Source of the DNA: Methyloversatilis sp. XJ19-49
GTDB taxonomy: Bacteria > Pseudomonadota > Gammaproteobacteria > Burkholderiales > Rhodocyclaceae
DNA length: 64,000 nt
Assembly: GCF_024580145.1 (NCBI RefSeq)
Contig: NZ_JANINI010000004.1
Location: 186,001-250,000, forward strand
Reading direction: 5' to 3'
Below the pieces are notes generated by a model. The model saw nothing but the letters and a program-made list of their open reading frames with translations. It searched no databases and was not told where the DNA came from. Below are positions 9,555-19,830 of this stretch, piece by piece. A program made the translations under genes and the position numbers. Positions within the stretch are counted from its first letter, which is position 1; each line of letters opens with the position of its first letter.

Positions 9555-10682
9555 ATGAATGAGCAGCACGTCTTCGAAGGGACTGATAACGCTTGCGGCA
9601 CGTCTCTGTCCGAACAGATGAAGTGGTTGCACGAGCACGCGCTGCTGCGACATCCCGAAGTGCACCGGATCGCCATCGCGCTGTACGACGCGCGCCACGA
9701 ACTGCTCAAGACCTATGTCAACAGCAGCGACGTGCAGCATCCGATGTCGCTCTACCAGAAACCCCTTGCAGCCTCGTCATCGCTGACCGAACTCGCCACC
9801 CTCCGCAGCACGCGGGTGATCAGTGACCTGGCCAGCCTGCCCGAGCCGCACGCCGAACACACACGCTGGTTGCTCGAGCACGGGTATCGCAGCAGTTTCA
9901 CGGTACCGCTGTTCCAGTCCGGCGTGCTGTTCGGCTTTGTCTTTTTCGATTCGCGCGCGCCGGGCGCCTTCGACGGCGCGCTTTCGCTGGATCTCCAGAT
10001 CTACGTTCAACTGTGCCGGATGTCCGTGCTCAACGTGATCAACCTGTCGCATGCCGTTGAAGGCATTGTGAAGGTCGCGCGCGGACTGGCACATCTGCGC
10101 GACATCGAAACCGGTCGCCATCTCGACCGAATGTCCAGCTACAGCCGTCTGATCGCACGCGGCGTGTCGGGTCATTTCGGCTTCGGCGACGAGTTCATCG
10201 AACATGTCTATCTGTTCGCGCCACTGCACGACATCGGCAAGGTGGGCATCGCCGACAGCATTCTGCTCAAGCCGGGCAAGCTCACGGACGAGGAACGCGA
10301 AATCATGAAGGGGCATGTCGATCTTGGTGTGCAACTGGTCGACGAAGTGATGCAGGACGCCGGCCTGGGCTCGACCGAATATGTTTCGGTGATGCGCAAT
10401 GTAGTGCGTTGCCACCACGAATTCATGGATGGCAGCGGCTACCCGCGTGGACTGTCCGGTGATGCCGTGCCCGTGGAAGGACGCATCGTCATGATCGCCG
10501 ACATCTTCGACGCATTGACGACGGAACGACCCTACAAGAAGCCCTGGAGCAACGAGGACGCGCTGGCTGAACTGCATCGCATGTGTGATGCCGGCAAGCT
10601 CGATCCTCGATGCGTGGCCGCACTGGAGGACAGTGGCGACGAAGTGCGGGCGATCCAGCAGAAATTCGGTCTGAACGCCTGA
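9555..10682 (+). CDS. HD-GYP domain protein with N-terminal GAF-like sensor region
   Basis: A 375-residue cytoplasmic protein. The N-terminal half (about residues 20-165) looks like a GAF-type sensor, and the C-terminal half is an HD-GYP domain of the kind that hydrolyses cyclic di-GMP. The metal-binding HD pair is H225-D226 in PLHDIGKVG, and the second motif is HHEFMDGSGYP at 287-297, so the catalytic signature is intact. No membrane segment is visible. A paralogue of exactly the same length follows at 11025, with the ETGRHLDRMSSYSRLIA block and the C-terminal IQQKFGL retained in both. The signal and target pathway are unknown. Confidence 0.88.
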   Translation: MNEQHVFEGTDNACGTSLSEQMKWLHEHALLRHPEVHRIAIALYDARHELLKTYVNSSDVQHPMSLYQKPLAASSSLTELATLRSTRVISDLASLPEPHAEHTRWLLEHGYRSSFTVPLFQSGVLFGFVFFDSRAPGAFDGALSLDLQIYVQLCRMSVLNVINLSHAVEGIVKVARGLAHLRDIETGRHLDRMSSYSRLIARGVSGHFGFGDEFIEHVYLFAPLHDIGKVGIADSILLKPGKLTDEEREIMKGHVDLGVQLVDEVMQDAGLGSTEYVSVMRNVVRCHHEFMDGSGYPRGLSGDAVPVEGRIVMIADIFDALTTERPYKKPWSNEDALAELHRMCDAGKLDPRCVAALEDSGDEVRAIQQKFGLNA

Positions 10683-11024
10683 TCTGCGCACGCGCAAGTC
10701 GCACGCGTAAGTCGCTCGCTAACGGTCTGTCCTGATGCGATCTCGTGTCGAGCCAGTCGGCTACCGCCGGCGCTTCGACCCGGCCGCGCAGCTGCGTGAC
10801 GCCGGCTGTCGCATTCTCGAAATCAGTGAAGCCGAATGCGGCATGGGCAGCGCACTGGCGCATGCGGCGCGCGGCATCGACCTTCCCGTCCAGCTTCTCC
10901 GCTGACAGCGCACGCGCGTGATGCTCGTGTGACGATGCCCTTGAGGTATTCCGACCGTCGTTGCCGGCACGCCCGGGCCTGCAAAGGTTCATAATTGGGG
11001 TACTCGTTTCGTCAGGTATGCGCG
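10683..11024. other. 342-bp gap between the HD-GYP paralogues
   Basis: Holds the shortened mocA-like copy (10735-10905) and about 120 bp of further sequence before the second HD-GYP gene. A TTG at 10995 is in frame with that gene but was not preferred. No RNA gene or terminator is recognised. Confidence 0.6.
10735..10905 (+). pseudogene. Internally deleted remnant of the MocA-like gene
   Basis: A 56-codon open frame starting with ATG whose product is a condensed version of the protein at 8807-9379. It retains GYRRRFDP (parent GYGRRFDP), then AGCRILEISEAECGMGSALA (parent AGCHILESIEAEGGMGSALA), then IDLP near the end (parent DIDLPSDLP). The intervening roughly 135 and 265 bases of the parent are missing. 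The nucleotide-binding head and metal site are therefore destroyed, so I call it a pseudogene although the frame stays open. Its position just before the second HD-GYP gene mirrors the parent's position before the first. Confidence 0.8.
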
Positions 11025-12152
11025 ATGCCGAACGTCGATTCGTCCGAAGCCCCTGCCGGTGATCCCGGTACATCGCTGACCGAGCAGATGCGCTGGCTGC
11101 ATGCCCGGGTGCGTCATCATCATCCGCAGGTGCACCGCATCGCCATCGCCTTGTACGACAGCCGGCACGACACGCTGAAGACCTATGTCGACAGCAGCGA
11201 CGTGGCCGACCGACTGGCCCTGTACGAGCGCCCGCTGGCCGATGTCCCTTCGCTGTTCGAGCTGGCGCACAACCATTCAGCGCGCGTGATTGACGACATG
11301 GCGAAGTTGCAGCCGCCGCACGGCGAACACACCTTGTGGCTGCTGTCGCATGGCTATCGCAGCAGCTATACGGTGCCGCTCTACCAGTCGGCGAAGCTGC
11401 TCGGTTTCCTGTTCTTCGATTCGCGCAGACGGGGCCTCTTCGACAGCCGCTTGCTGCATGAGCTGCAGATCTACGTGCAGTGGTGCCGGCTGTCGGTGCT
11501 CAACATGTTCAACCTGTCGCTGGCGGTCGCAGGGCTCGCCACGAACGCGGGCGAAAGGGCGCACCTGCGCGACATTGAAACCGGTCGTCACCTCGACCGC
11601 ATGTCGAGCTACAGCCGCCTCATTGCGAAAGCCGTCGCGCCGCAATTCGGGCGCAACGACGAATTCATCGAACACGTGTATCTGTTTTCCCCTCTGCATG
11701 ACGTCGGCAAGGTGGGTGTCGCCGACAACCTGCTGCTGAAGCCCGGGCGGTTGACCGACGAACAGCGCCTCGCCATGCAGGAACATGTCGCTCTGGGTGA
11801 GCGGCTCATCGAAGAAATGATGCTGGAGGGTGGCATTGTCTCAACGCCGTATTTCCAGGTGCTGAAGAACATCGTTCGCTGCCACCACGAGTTCCTGGAC
11901 GGCAGCGGCTACCCGCAACACGTGGCGGGAGATGCCGTGCCGCTGGAAGCGCGCATCGTTGCGACCGCCGACATATTCGACGCGCTGACGTCAATACGCC
12001 CTTACCGCACGCCGTGCAGCAACGACGAAGCCCTGCTCGAACTGAAGCGCATGGCCGACGCCGGACAGCTCGATCCGCACTGTGTGTCGGCACTCGCCCG
12101 CTCGCGTGGCGGCGTGGCGGGCATCCAGCAGAAATTCGGCCTGACCGCCTGA
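11025..12152 (+). CDS. HD-GYP domain protein, tandem paralogue
   Basis: A 375-residue paralogue of the protein at 9555, with the same N-terminal GAF-like region and C-terminal HD-GYP domain. LHDVGKVG carries the HD pair, and HHEFLDGSGYP the GYP motif. ATG at 11025 (MPNVDSSEA) gives the same length as the paralogue, which supports this start over the TTG at 10995. Likely a cyclic di-GMP phosphodiesterase. Divergence from the first copy is concentrated in the N-terminal sensor region and the linker around residues 165-180, as expected if the two copies respond to different signals. Confidence 0.88.
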   Translation: MPNVDSSEAPAGDPGTSLTEQMRWLHARVRHHHPQVHRIAIALYDSRHDTLKTYVDSSDVADRLALYERPLADVPSLFELAHNHSARVIDDMAKLQPPHGEHTLWLLSHGYRSSYTVPLYQSAKLLGFLFFDSRRRGLFDSRLLHELQIYVQWCRLSVLNMFNLSLAVAGLATNAGERAHLRDIETGRHLDRMSSYSRLIAKAVAPQFGRNDEFIEHVYLFSPLHDVGKVGVADNLLLKPGRLTDEQRLAMQEHVALGERLIEEMMLEGGIVSTPYFQVLKNIVRCHHEFLDGSGYPQHVAGDAVPLEARIVATADIFDALTSIRPYRTPCSNDEALLELKRMADAGQLDPHCVSALARSRGGVAGIQQKFGLTA

Positions 12153-12165
12153 CGGGGCGCAGACC

Positions 12166-12576
12166 CTACTGCGAGCCCATCTCGATCCAGCCTTCGCAGG
12201 CCGGGCGATCCACGCTGCGCACCTGCATCCAGCGCTTGAGCGCGCCCCCCCGCTCGCGCGGCCAGCGGGTTTCGCGGTAGTCGAGCACCGTGAACACTTC
12301 CTTGTCGCCCTGGCGGCCGCGCAGCGCCCGGAGCTGTTCGCGGTTGTAGGCGCAGACCGATGACTGCATCTGCTGGATCGACCGGGTGAGGCTGTGACGT
12401 TGCTGCACCGTTTCGCTGCCGGTTTCCGGCTGCGGAAACAGCGGCAGCCTCATCGTGATCACGCCGTCGATGCCCTCGAACGGCAGCGTCACGGTGTCAC
12501 CGATGGCGGGGGGTGCAGCCTGGGCGGCTGTCATGCAGGCGAGTGCGGCGAGGGCAAGCAGGTGTTTCGGGGTCAT
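12166..12576 (-). CDS. Small secreted protein of unknown function
   Basis: A 136-residue protein with a clear Sec signal peptide (MTPKHLLALAALACMTAAQA, cleavage probably after AQA). The mature part of about 116 residues has two cysteines and a Trp/Arg-rich C-terminus. I recognise no domain. It converges with the HD-GYP gene (13-bp gap) and is codirectional with the protease gene to its right, 44 bp away, so the two may be co-transcribed. Confidence 0.7.
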   Translation of the reverse strand: MTPKHLLALAALACMTAAQAAPPAIGDTVTLPFEGIDGVITMRLPLFPQPETGSETVQQRHSLTRSIQQMQSSVCAYNREQLRALRGRQGDKEVFTVLDYRETRWPRERGGALKRWMQVRSVDRPACEGWIEMGSQ

Positions 12577-12620
12577 CGGTCGTCGGGTCGGCTGGGTACG
12601 GCGCCGATGGTACCCAACAT

Positions 12621-13448
12621 TCAGCCACCGCCCTGTGCCCGCGCAAGTTCGAGCATGTCGCGCGCCTCGACCGAGTCCGGCTGCGCCATCAACCAGCCGC
12701 GGCAGTGTCGCGCCAGCTCGTCCCAGCGCCCCTCATGCTCGAACTGCACCGCCTGAAGGAAAGGCGCGCGCGTGGCATCCGCTTCGGCCCAGAACGGCGT
12801 CTGATCGGGAAGGCGGGGCTTGATGCCGGCCGCCAGTACCTCGGGTACCCAGTCGGCCGGGATGGCAAAGAACATGCTCTTGTCCGGACTGAGCTTGTAG
12901 AAGGTCAGGATGCCGATCAGTCGCCCTTCGTGGTCGAACAGCCCGCCGCCTGACGCGCCGGCGGCAAAGGCGGCGCTGCCGCGCAGCACGCGGCTGCCAT
13001 CCATCGCATACAGCTGCTTCACCTCCCCCACGTCGTAGGCGAATCGCCCGGCGGTGAAGCCGAGGCTGAACACCACGTCGCGCTTGCTGACCTGGCTGGA
13101 CGGAATCAGCGGCGCGGCGCGCGTGCCGATCTGGTCGGATTTGAGGATGCACAGGTCGCGCCGGTAATCGGCCGCGACCAGATCGACGGTGAGCGCCTCG
13201 CCGGTCTGCACCACGACGCCATGCGTCGCCTCGCCCAGTACATGGCAGCTGGTGGCGAGCAGGCCCGGACCGACCATGACCGCCGAACCGCTCGAGGTGC
13301 CGCGCGCGCTTTTCGCGTACAGCTGGAACACCGTGCGGGCCGCGCCCGGTACGCGCTCGTACAGGGCGTCGTTCGACACCGCCGAGTCATCGGCCGGGGC
13401 CCATGCACACAGCGCGCTGAGACAGACTGCTGCCGACAATCGCTTCAT
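12621..13448 (-). CDS. Secreted trypsin-like serine protease (S1 fold)
   Basis: A 275-residue exported protein: a signal peptide of about 19 residues, then a chymotrypsin-fold protease domain. The triad is visible as H69 (TSCHVLG), D98 (RRDLCIL) and S166 (AGASGGGLFD). Unlike DegP/HtrA there is no PDZ domain; the C-terminal 60 residues are helical and look like a TPR-type repeat (WDELARHCRGWLMAQPDSVEARD). Substrate unknown. It is divergent from ureD with a 105-bp gap. Confidence 0.82.
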   Translation of the reverse strand: MKRLSAAVCLSALCAWAPADDSAVSNDALYERVPGAARTVFQLYAKSARGTSSGSAVMVGPGLLATSCHVLGEATHGVVVQTGEALTVDLVAADYRRDLCILKSDQIGTRAAPLIPSSQVSKRDVVFSLGFTAGRFAYDVGEVKQLYAMDGSRVLRGSAAFAAGASGGGLFDHEGRLIGILTFYKLSPDKSMFFAIPADWVPEVLAAGIKPRLPDQTPFWAEADATRAPFLQAVQFEHEGRWDELARHCRGWLMAQPDSVEARDMLELARAQGGG

Positions 13449-13553
13449 GGAGCCCCCGGGAGTGTCTGGATCGGATCACAAGCGCTTGGTGTCGCCAATC
13501 GGTCAACGGTTCCGTTGCCGCCCTCGCTGCGAACAGTCGTTTACCATCAGCCG

Positions 13554-14426
13554 ATGGACGCAACGCCGATGACCGCTTCGATGGCACCTCTCTTACCGCA
13601 GCATGCCCCGGCCGGCTGGCAGGCCCGCATCGCGCTCGACTACCGCTTCTCCGGCGGCCGCAGCGTGCTCGCGCGGCGCGAACACGTCGGTCCGCTGCGT
13701 GTGCAGAAGGCGCTCTATCCGGAAGGCGACGCGGTGTGCCACACCCTGCTGCTGCATCCGCCGGGCGGCATCGCAGGCGGTGACGCGCTGCAGGCGGACA
13801 TCGCCGCCGCCGACGGCGCGCATGCGCTGATCACCACGCCGGGTGCGACCAAGTGGTATCGCAGCGCCGGGCCGCTGGCGCAGTCCGGCCTGTCGATGCA
13901 CATCGGCGCCGGTGCCTGCGTCGAATGGCTGCCGCAGGAAGCCATCGTGTTCGACGGCGCACGGGCGCACATCGCCAGCCGCATCGAGCTCGACGCTGGC
14001 GCGCATTTCATCGGTCTGGATCTCTACTGCCTCGGCCGCACGGCCAGCGGCGAGCGCTTTTCCCGCGGCGAACTGAAGCTCGACACGCGCGTCGTCCGCG
14101 CCGGGAAGACGCTGTGGCTGGAGCAGGCGCGGCTGGACGGCGATTCGCCGCTGCTGCAGTCGGCCGCCGGACTGGCCGGTGCGTCGGTGTTCGGTACGCT
14201 GCTGTGCGCGGGTTTCGAAGCCGATGACGCGCTGCTCGCCGCCTGCCGTGCGCTGCCCTGTGCCCTGGGCGACGGCGGCGTCACCCGGCTGCCCGGTCTG
14301 CTGGTTGCGCGCTATCGTGGGGCGTGCACCCAGTCAGCCCGGGCATGGTTCGTGCATCTGTGGTCGCTGGTGCGACCGGCAATGACCGGGCGGGCGGCGC
14401 AGCCGCCCCGGATCTGGGCGACCTGA
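13554..14426 (+). CDS. ureD: Urease accessory protein UreD (UreH)
   Basis: A 290-residue urease accessory protein, the scaffold that binds apo-urease and recruits UreF and UreG for nickel insertion. HPPGGIAGGDAL, ITTPGATKWYRS and WLPQEAIVFDGA are family blocks. ATG at 13554 is preferred; ATG at 13569 is possible, and the open frame further upstream runs into the divergent protease gene. It is the first gene of the urease operon, 53 bp before ureA. The order D-A-B-C-E-F-G is the common proteobacterial one. Confidence 0.94.
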   Translation: MDATPMTASMAPLLPQHAPAGWQARIALDYRFSGGRSVLARREHVGPLRVQKALYPEGDAVCHTLLLHPPGGIAGGDALQADIAAADGAHALITTPGATKWYRSAGPLAQSGLSMHIGAGACVEWLPQEAIVFDGARAHIASRIELDAGAHFIGLDLYCLGRTASGERFSRGELKLDTRVVRAGKTLWLEQARLDGDSPLLQSAAGLAGASVFGTLLCAGFEADDALLAACRALPCALGDGGVTRLPGLLVARYRGACTQSARAWFVHLWSLVRPAMTGRAAQPPRIWAT

Positions 14427-14479
14427 AGGTCGATGGACAGGCTGTTCGACACCTCTGAAAGCGGAAGAAAAGAACAACG

Positions 14480-14782
14480 ATGGAACTGACGCCACGCGAA
14501 AAAGACAAGCTGCTCATCTTCACCGCGGCCCTGCTCGCCGAACGCCGGCGTGCGCGCGGGCTGAAGCTGAACTACCCGGAAGCGGTGGCGCTGATCACCG
14601 CCGCCATCATGGAAGGCGCGCGCGACGGACGCAGCGTAGCCGAACTGATGAGCTTCGGGACGACCCTGCTCGGCCGTGACGACGTCATGGAAGGTGTGCC
14701 GGAAATGATTCCGGACATACAGGTGGAAGCCACATTCCCCGACGGCACCAAGCTGGTGACCGTCCACCAACCCATACAGTGA
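14480..14782 (+). CDS. ureA: Urease gamma subunit
   Basis: The 100-residue gamma subunit of urease, which splits urea into ammonia and carbamate. [20 protein letters not shown] and [10 protein letters not shown] are hallmark segments, and the length equals that of Klebsiella UreA. Start ATG at 14480 follows GAAAAGAACAACG. It assembles with UreB and UreC in the cytoplasm. Confidence 0.97.
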   Translation: MELTPREKDKLLIFTAALLAERRRARGLKLNYPEAVALITAAIMEGARDGRSVAELMSFGTTLLGRDDVMEGVPEMIPDIQVEATFPDGTKLVTVHQPIQ

Positions 14783-14791
14783 GGCGCTTCG

Positions 14792-15070
14792 GTGAGCGAT
14801 GAGGAAGTCGAGCTGGCCCGTCGTCTGGCGCGCTTCAAGCTGAGCGTGCGGCGAACGCTCGGCGTGTCGGTCAATCTCGACGCGCTGCTGGTCGACCTCG
14901 ATTACCGCACCCGAACCCTGTCCGAGATCGAAGAACTGACCGACGACGAAGAACTGCTGGTGAACCTGCTGCTGGTGCGCGACCTGCTGTCGAAGAAGCA
15001 CGACAGCGCAGACGACGAAGCAGGCACCAAGCCCGTGCGCGATTACCGTTTTGGTGCGCGCTCGGGGTGA
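14792..15070 (+). CDS. Small acidic protein of unknown function in the urease operon
   Basis: A 92-residue open frame from GTG at 14792, nine bases after ureA. It is highly charged, with an acidic central stretch (EIEELTDDEELL) and predicted amphipathic helices. There is no signal peptide, membrane segment or cysteine, and I recognise no family. Close spacing after ureA and codon usage like its neighbours argue that it is real. A protein binding the urease assembly is possible, but nothing in the sequence proves it. Confidence 0.68.
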   Translation: MSDEEVELARRLARFKLSVRRTLGVSVNLDALLVDLDYRTRTLSEIEELTDDEELLVNLLLVRDLLSKKHDSADDEAGTKPVRDYRFGARSG

Positions 15071-15116
15071 GGCGACGGATGCACAAGCCTTGTGTCGCGG
15101 CCAGCACGCCGTCGTC

Positions 15117-15299
15117 GTTGGGCATCGCTACGCTCACCCCAACCTACGGGTTCTCGCCGTACCCGACGGGTTTCGTAGGTTGGGGTGAGCGTAGCGATGC
15201 CCAACACCCCACCCGGAAATCCGGAATGAAGCCGGTCGGAAAAGGACACATGATTCCCGCCGGCACCCGCAGGTTGGGGTGAGCGCAGCGATGCCCGAC
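15117..15299. repeat. Three copies of the 31-bp palindromic-type repeat inside the urease operon
   Basis: The same repeat as at 7410-7615. One inverted copy lies at 15117-15147, and two direct copies at 15175-15205 and 15269-15299. The first two face each other over a 27-bp spacer and would fold into a long hairpin in the ure transcript between ureA-orf and ureB. Two copies share GTAGCG in place of GCAGCG, with the compensating change on the facing arm. Confidence 0.88.
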
Positions 15300-15351
15300 A
15301 TCCCCGCCTGCAAAACCGCACGACAGATATGAAGCCAGTCAGGAACAACAC

Positions 15352-15678
15352 ATGATTCCCGGACAGATGCAGGTCGCCGACGGCGACATCGAACTCAACG
15401 CCGGCCGCGCGACGATCACGCTCGACGTGCGCAACACCGGCGACCGGCCGGTACAGGTCGGTTCGCACTACCACTTTGCCGAAACCAACGACGGGCTCGA
15501 TTTCGATCGGGCCGCGGCGCGTGGTTTCCGGCTGGACATCGCAGCCGGGACCGCGGTGCGTTTCGAACCCGGCCAGCTGCGCACCGTGCAGCTGGCCGCA
15601 CTGGCCGGCGACCGCCGGGTTTTCGGATTTCAGGGCCGCGTTCAGGGCCCGCTTGACCCCCTTGGAGACAGGACATGA
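15352..15678 (+). CDS. ureB: Urease beta subunit
   Basis: The 108-residue beta subunit of urease. Diagnostic segments are MIPGQ at the start, [13 protein letters not shown] and [11 protein letters not shown]. Length is normal for a separate UreB. It overlaps the next small gene by four bases (ATGA). It is separated from ureA by a small gene and a repeat cluster, which is unusual because ureA and ureB are normally adjacent. Confidence 0.96.
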   Translation: MIPGQMQVADGDIELNAGRATITLDVRNTGDRPVQVGSHYHFAETNDGLDFDRAAARGFRLDIAAGTAVRFEPGQLRTVQLAALAGDRRVFGFQGRVQGPLDPLGDRT

Positions 15679-15899
15679 CCAGAACGACAGTGGTGCTTGT
15701 GGCGCTGTGGAGCAGTGCGGCCTGGGCACACGATGGCGAACATCACGGCAGCCTGCTTGCCACGCTGATGCATCTGGTCAGCCAGCCCGACCATGTCGCG
15801 ATGATCGCCGCTGCAGCCATCCTCGGCGGCGTCGGCGCGCTGGTGATGCGCCGGCGTACCCGCAGCGCGCCGCATGTTCGGCAAGCAGTGAGCCGGTGA
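15675..15899 (+). CDS. Small membrane protein with His-rich motif, unknown function
   Basis: A 74-residue protein with a signal sequence ([13 protein letters not shown]), a short periplasmic segment [22 protein letters not shown], one transmembrane helix ([17 protein letters not shown]) and a basic tail. Histidine-rich starts after the signal peptide also occur in HupE/UreJ nickel permeases, but this protein is far too short to be one. Translationally coupled to ureB by a 4-bp overlap and 10 bp before ureC. A role in nickel handling is an inference from context. Confidence 0.7.
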   Translation: MTRTTVVLVALWSSAAWAHDGEHHGSLLATLMHLVSQPDHVAMIAAAAILGGVGALVMRRRTRSAPHVRQAVSR

Positions 15900-15909
15900 T
15901 CGCGTTCCG

Positions 15910-17622
<1,713 letters not shown>

Positions 17623-17665
17623 TGCGGATGGTTTTCTTGCCGCGACATCCGCGGTAGACACACAC

Positions 17666-18160
17666 ATGCTGCTGATCGAACACTTCGCGCCGGCCGACGC
17701 CGTGCCGGCCGGAACACTGACGCTGTCGTTCGAGCTGCGCGCCAAATGCCGGCTGCGCACCCACCTCGATTCGGGCGAAGAGGTCGGACTGTTCCTGCCG
17801 CGCGGCACGATACTGCGCAGCGGCGACCGGCTGGCCGGCAACGATGGCCGCGTCGTGCAGGTCGTCGCGGCCGCGGAAACGGTGACCGAGGCGCGCAGCG
17901 CCGATGCGCTGCTCGTCGCGCGGGCGGCCTATCACCTCGGCAATCGCCATGTCGCGGTCGAAGTGCAGCCCGGCCTGCTGCGGCTGGCGGCTGACCATGT
18001 GCTGGCGCAGATGCTGGCGGGTCTGGGTCTGGAGGTGACCGAAGCCCGCGCCCCCTTCGAACCGGAGGCCGGCGCCTATGGCGGCCAGCCGGCGCATCAC
18101 ACGCACGCTCATGCCGAGGAAACCGGCGCGAAACTGCATCTGTTCGGTGGCGCTGCGTGA
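17666..18160 (+). CDS. ureE: Urease nickel metallochaperone UreE
   Basis: A 164-residue UreE that delivers nickel to the UreD-F-G complex. It has the N-terminal peptide-binding-like domain, the central [12 protein letters not shown] segment with the conserved nickel-binding His, and a short His-rich tail (HHTHAHAEE). ATG at 17666 gives [11 protein letters not shown]. The stop overlaps the GTG start of ureF. Confidence 0.94.
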   Translation: MLLIEHFAPADAVPAGTLTLSFELRAKCRLRTHLDSGEEVGLFLPRGTILRSGDRLAGNDGRVVQVVAAAETVTEARSADALLVARAAYHLGNRHVAVEVQPGLLRLAADHVLAQMLAGLGLEVTEARAPFEPEAGAYGGQPAHHTHAHAEETGAKLHLFGGAA

Positions 18161-18834
18161 CACCCCTGGCGCTCGTCCGCCTGCTGCATCTGGCCAGCCC
18201 GACGCTGCCGGTCGGCGCGTTCAGCTATTCGCAGGGGCTGGAGTGGCAGGTGGATGGCGGCGCCATCCGAACCGAAGCGGACGCCGGCGCCTGGATACGG
18301 GCCGTGCTCGACGCCGGTGTCGCGCGCTTCGAACTGCCGCTGCTGGCGACGCTCATGCGCGCGTGGTCAGCCGCCGATCACGCGGTGCTCGCATCACTCA
18401 ATGATGATTATCTGGCCAGTCGAGAGGCGGCCGAACTGCGCGCCGAAACGGTGCAGATGGGCTATTCGTGCACGCAGTTGCTGAAGGCGCTCGACGCCTG
18501 CCGCGGCGTCGCCGATGTGCTGGCGGACATTTGCGAACCCGCGTTTCCGACCGCCTGGTCAGGCGCTGCGGTGGCGCTCGATGTACCGGTCGGGCCTGCG
18601 CTGACCGCCTGGGCGTGGGCGTGGGCGGAGAACCAGGTGATGGCGGCGATCAAGGCGGTGCCGCTCGGCCAGACCGCCGGCCAGCGCCTGCTGATGATGC
18701 TGGGCGAAGCCATTCCGTCGCGCGTCGACGCCGCCATCGACCTGCCGCGGGCGGACTGGAGCAACTTCGCGCCGGGCCTCGCCATCGCCAGTTGCCGGCA
18801 CGAAACGCAGTATTCGAGGCTGTTCAGATCATGA
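18157..18834 (+). CDS. ureF: Urease accessory protein UreF
   Basis: A 225-residue all-helical UreF, acting between UreD and the GTPase UreG. The N-terminal [20 protein letters not shown] is the family signature. It starts with a GTG overlapping the ureE stop (GTGA). A 266-bp repeat-rich gap separates it from ureG, whereas ureF and ureG are usually tightly coupled. Confidence 0.95.
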   Translation: MTPLALVRLLHLASPTLPVGAFSYSQGLEWQVDGGAIRTEADAGAWIRAVLDAGVARFELPLLATLMRAWSAADHAVLASLNDDYLASREAAELRAETVQMGYSCTQLLKALDACRGVADVLADICEPAFPTAWSGAAVALDVPVGPALTAWAWAWAENQVMAAIKAVPLGQTAGQRLLMMLGEAIPSRVDAAIDLPRADWSNFAPGLAIASCRHETQYSRLFRS

Positions 18835-18857
18835 AGGCCCCCTGTGGGAGCGGCCCC

Positions 18858-18942
18858 CTGTGGGAGCGGCGGCCTCGCCGCGATCGAGCAGCGATGGTCG
18901 CTGATCAGAGTGACGATCGCGGCGAGGCCGCCGCTCCCACAG
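18858..18942. repeat. REP-like inverted pair (28-bp perfect arms)
   Basis: Perfect 28-bp arms at 18858-18885 and 18915-18942 (core TGGGAGCGGCGGCCTCGCCG) with a 29-bp spacer, lying between ureF and ureG. The same arms occur at 26464-26549 and 54770-54855 with different spacers. A partial extra arm start lies just upstream at 18841. It matches the style of the Pseudomonas-type REP sequences that begin GTGGGAGCGG. As RNA it would form a very stable hairpin inside the ure transcript. Confidence 0.9.
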
Positions 18943-19046
18943 TGACAGCTCCCACAGTGACAGCTCCCACAGTGACAGCTCCCACAGTGACAGCCCCCAC
19001 AGTGACAGCCCCCACAGTGACAGCCCCCACAGTGACAGCCCCCACA
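18933..19046. repeat. 15-bp tandem array grown from a REP arm
   Basis: Units start at 18933, 18948, 18963, 18978, 18993, 19008 and 19023 with a partial unit at 19038. The unit is GCTCCCACAGTGACA; the last copies share a T-to-C change (GCCCCCACAGTGACA). Its first ten bases equal the outer end of the REP arm at 18915-18942, so the array appears to have grown by repeated duplication of the arm end plus five flanking bases. It ends about 55 bp before ureG. Confidence 0.92.
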
Positions 19047-19100
19047 GGTGGCGCTCCCCCGGGCGAGCGCCACCGCCGCTTTTGAAGAAAGGACGACCTC

Positions 19101-19727
<627 letters not shown>

Positions 19728-19830
19728 ATCGCGAGTGAAACCTGAATGAAAGCCGGCTGAACACCGCGCTGCTGCACCGCAACAGCCGTGTTGCCGCTAC
19801 ACTCGCGCAACTTTTTCGCAAGGTGGGCGC

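Noticed and set aside
15675-15899. UreJ/HupE nickel permease
   Set aside because: Only one transmembrane helix besides the signal peptide in 74 residues; true permeases have about six helices.
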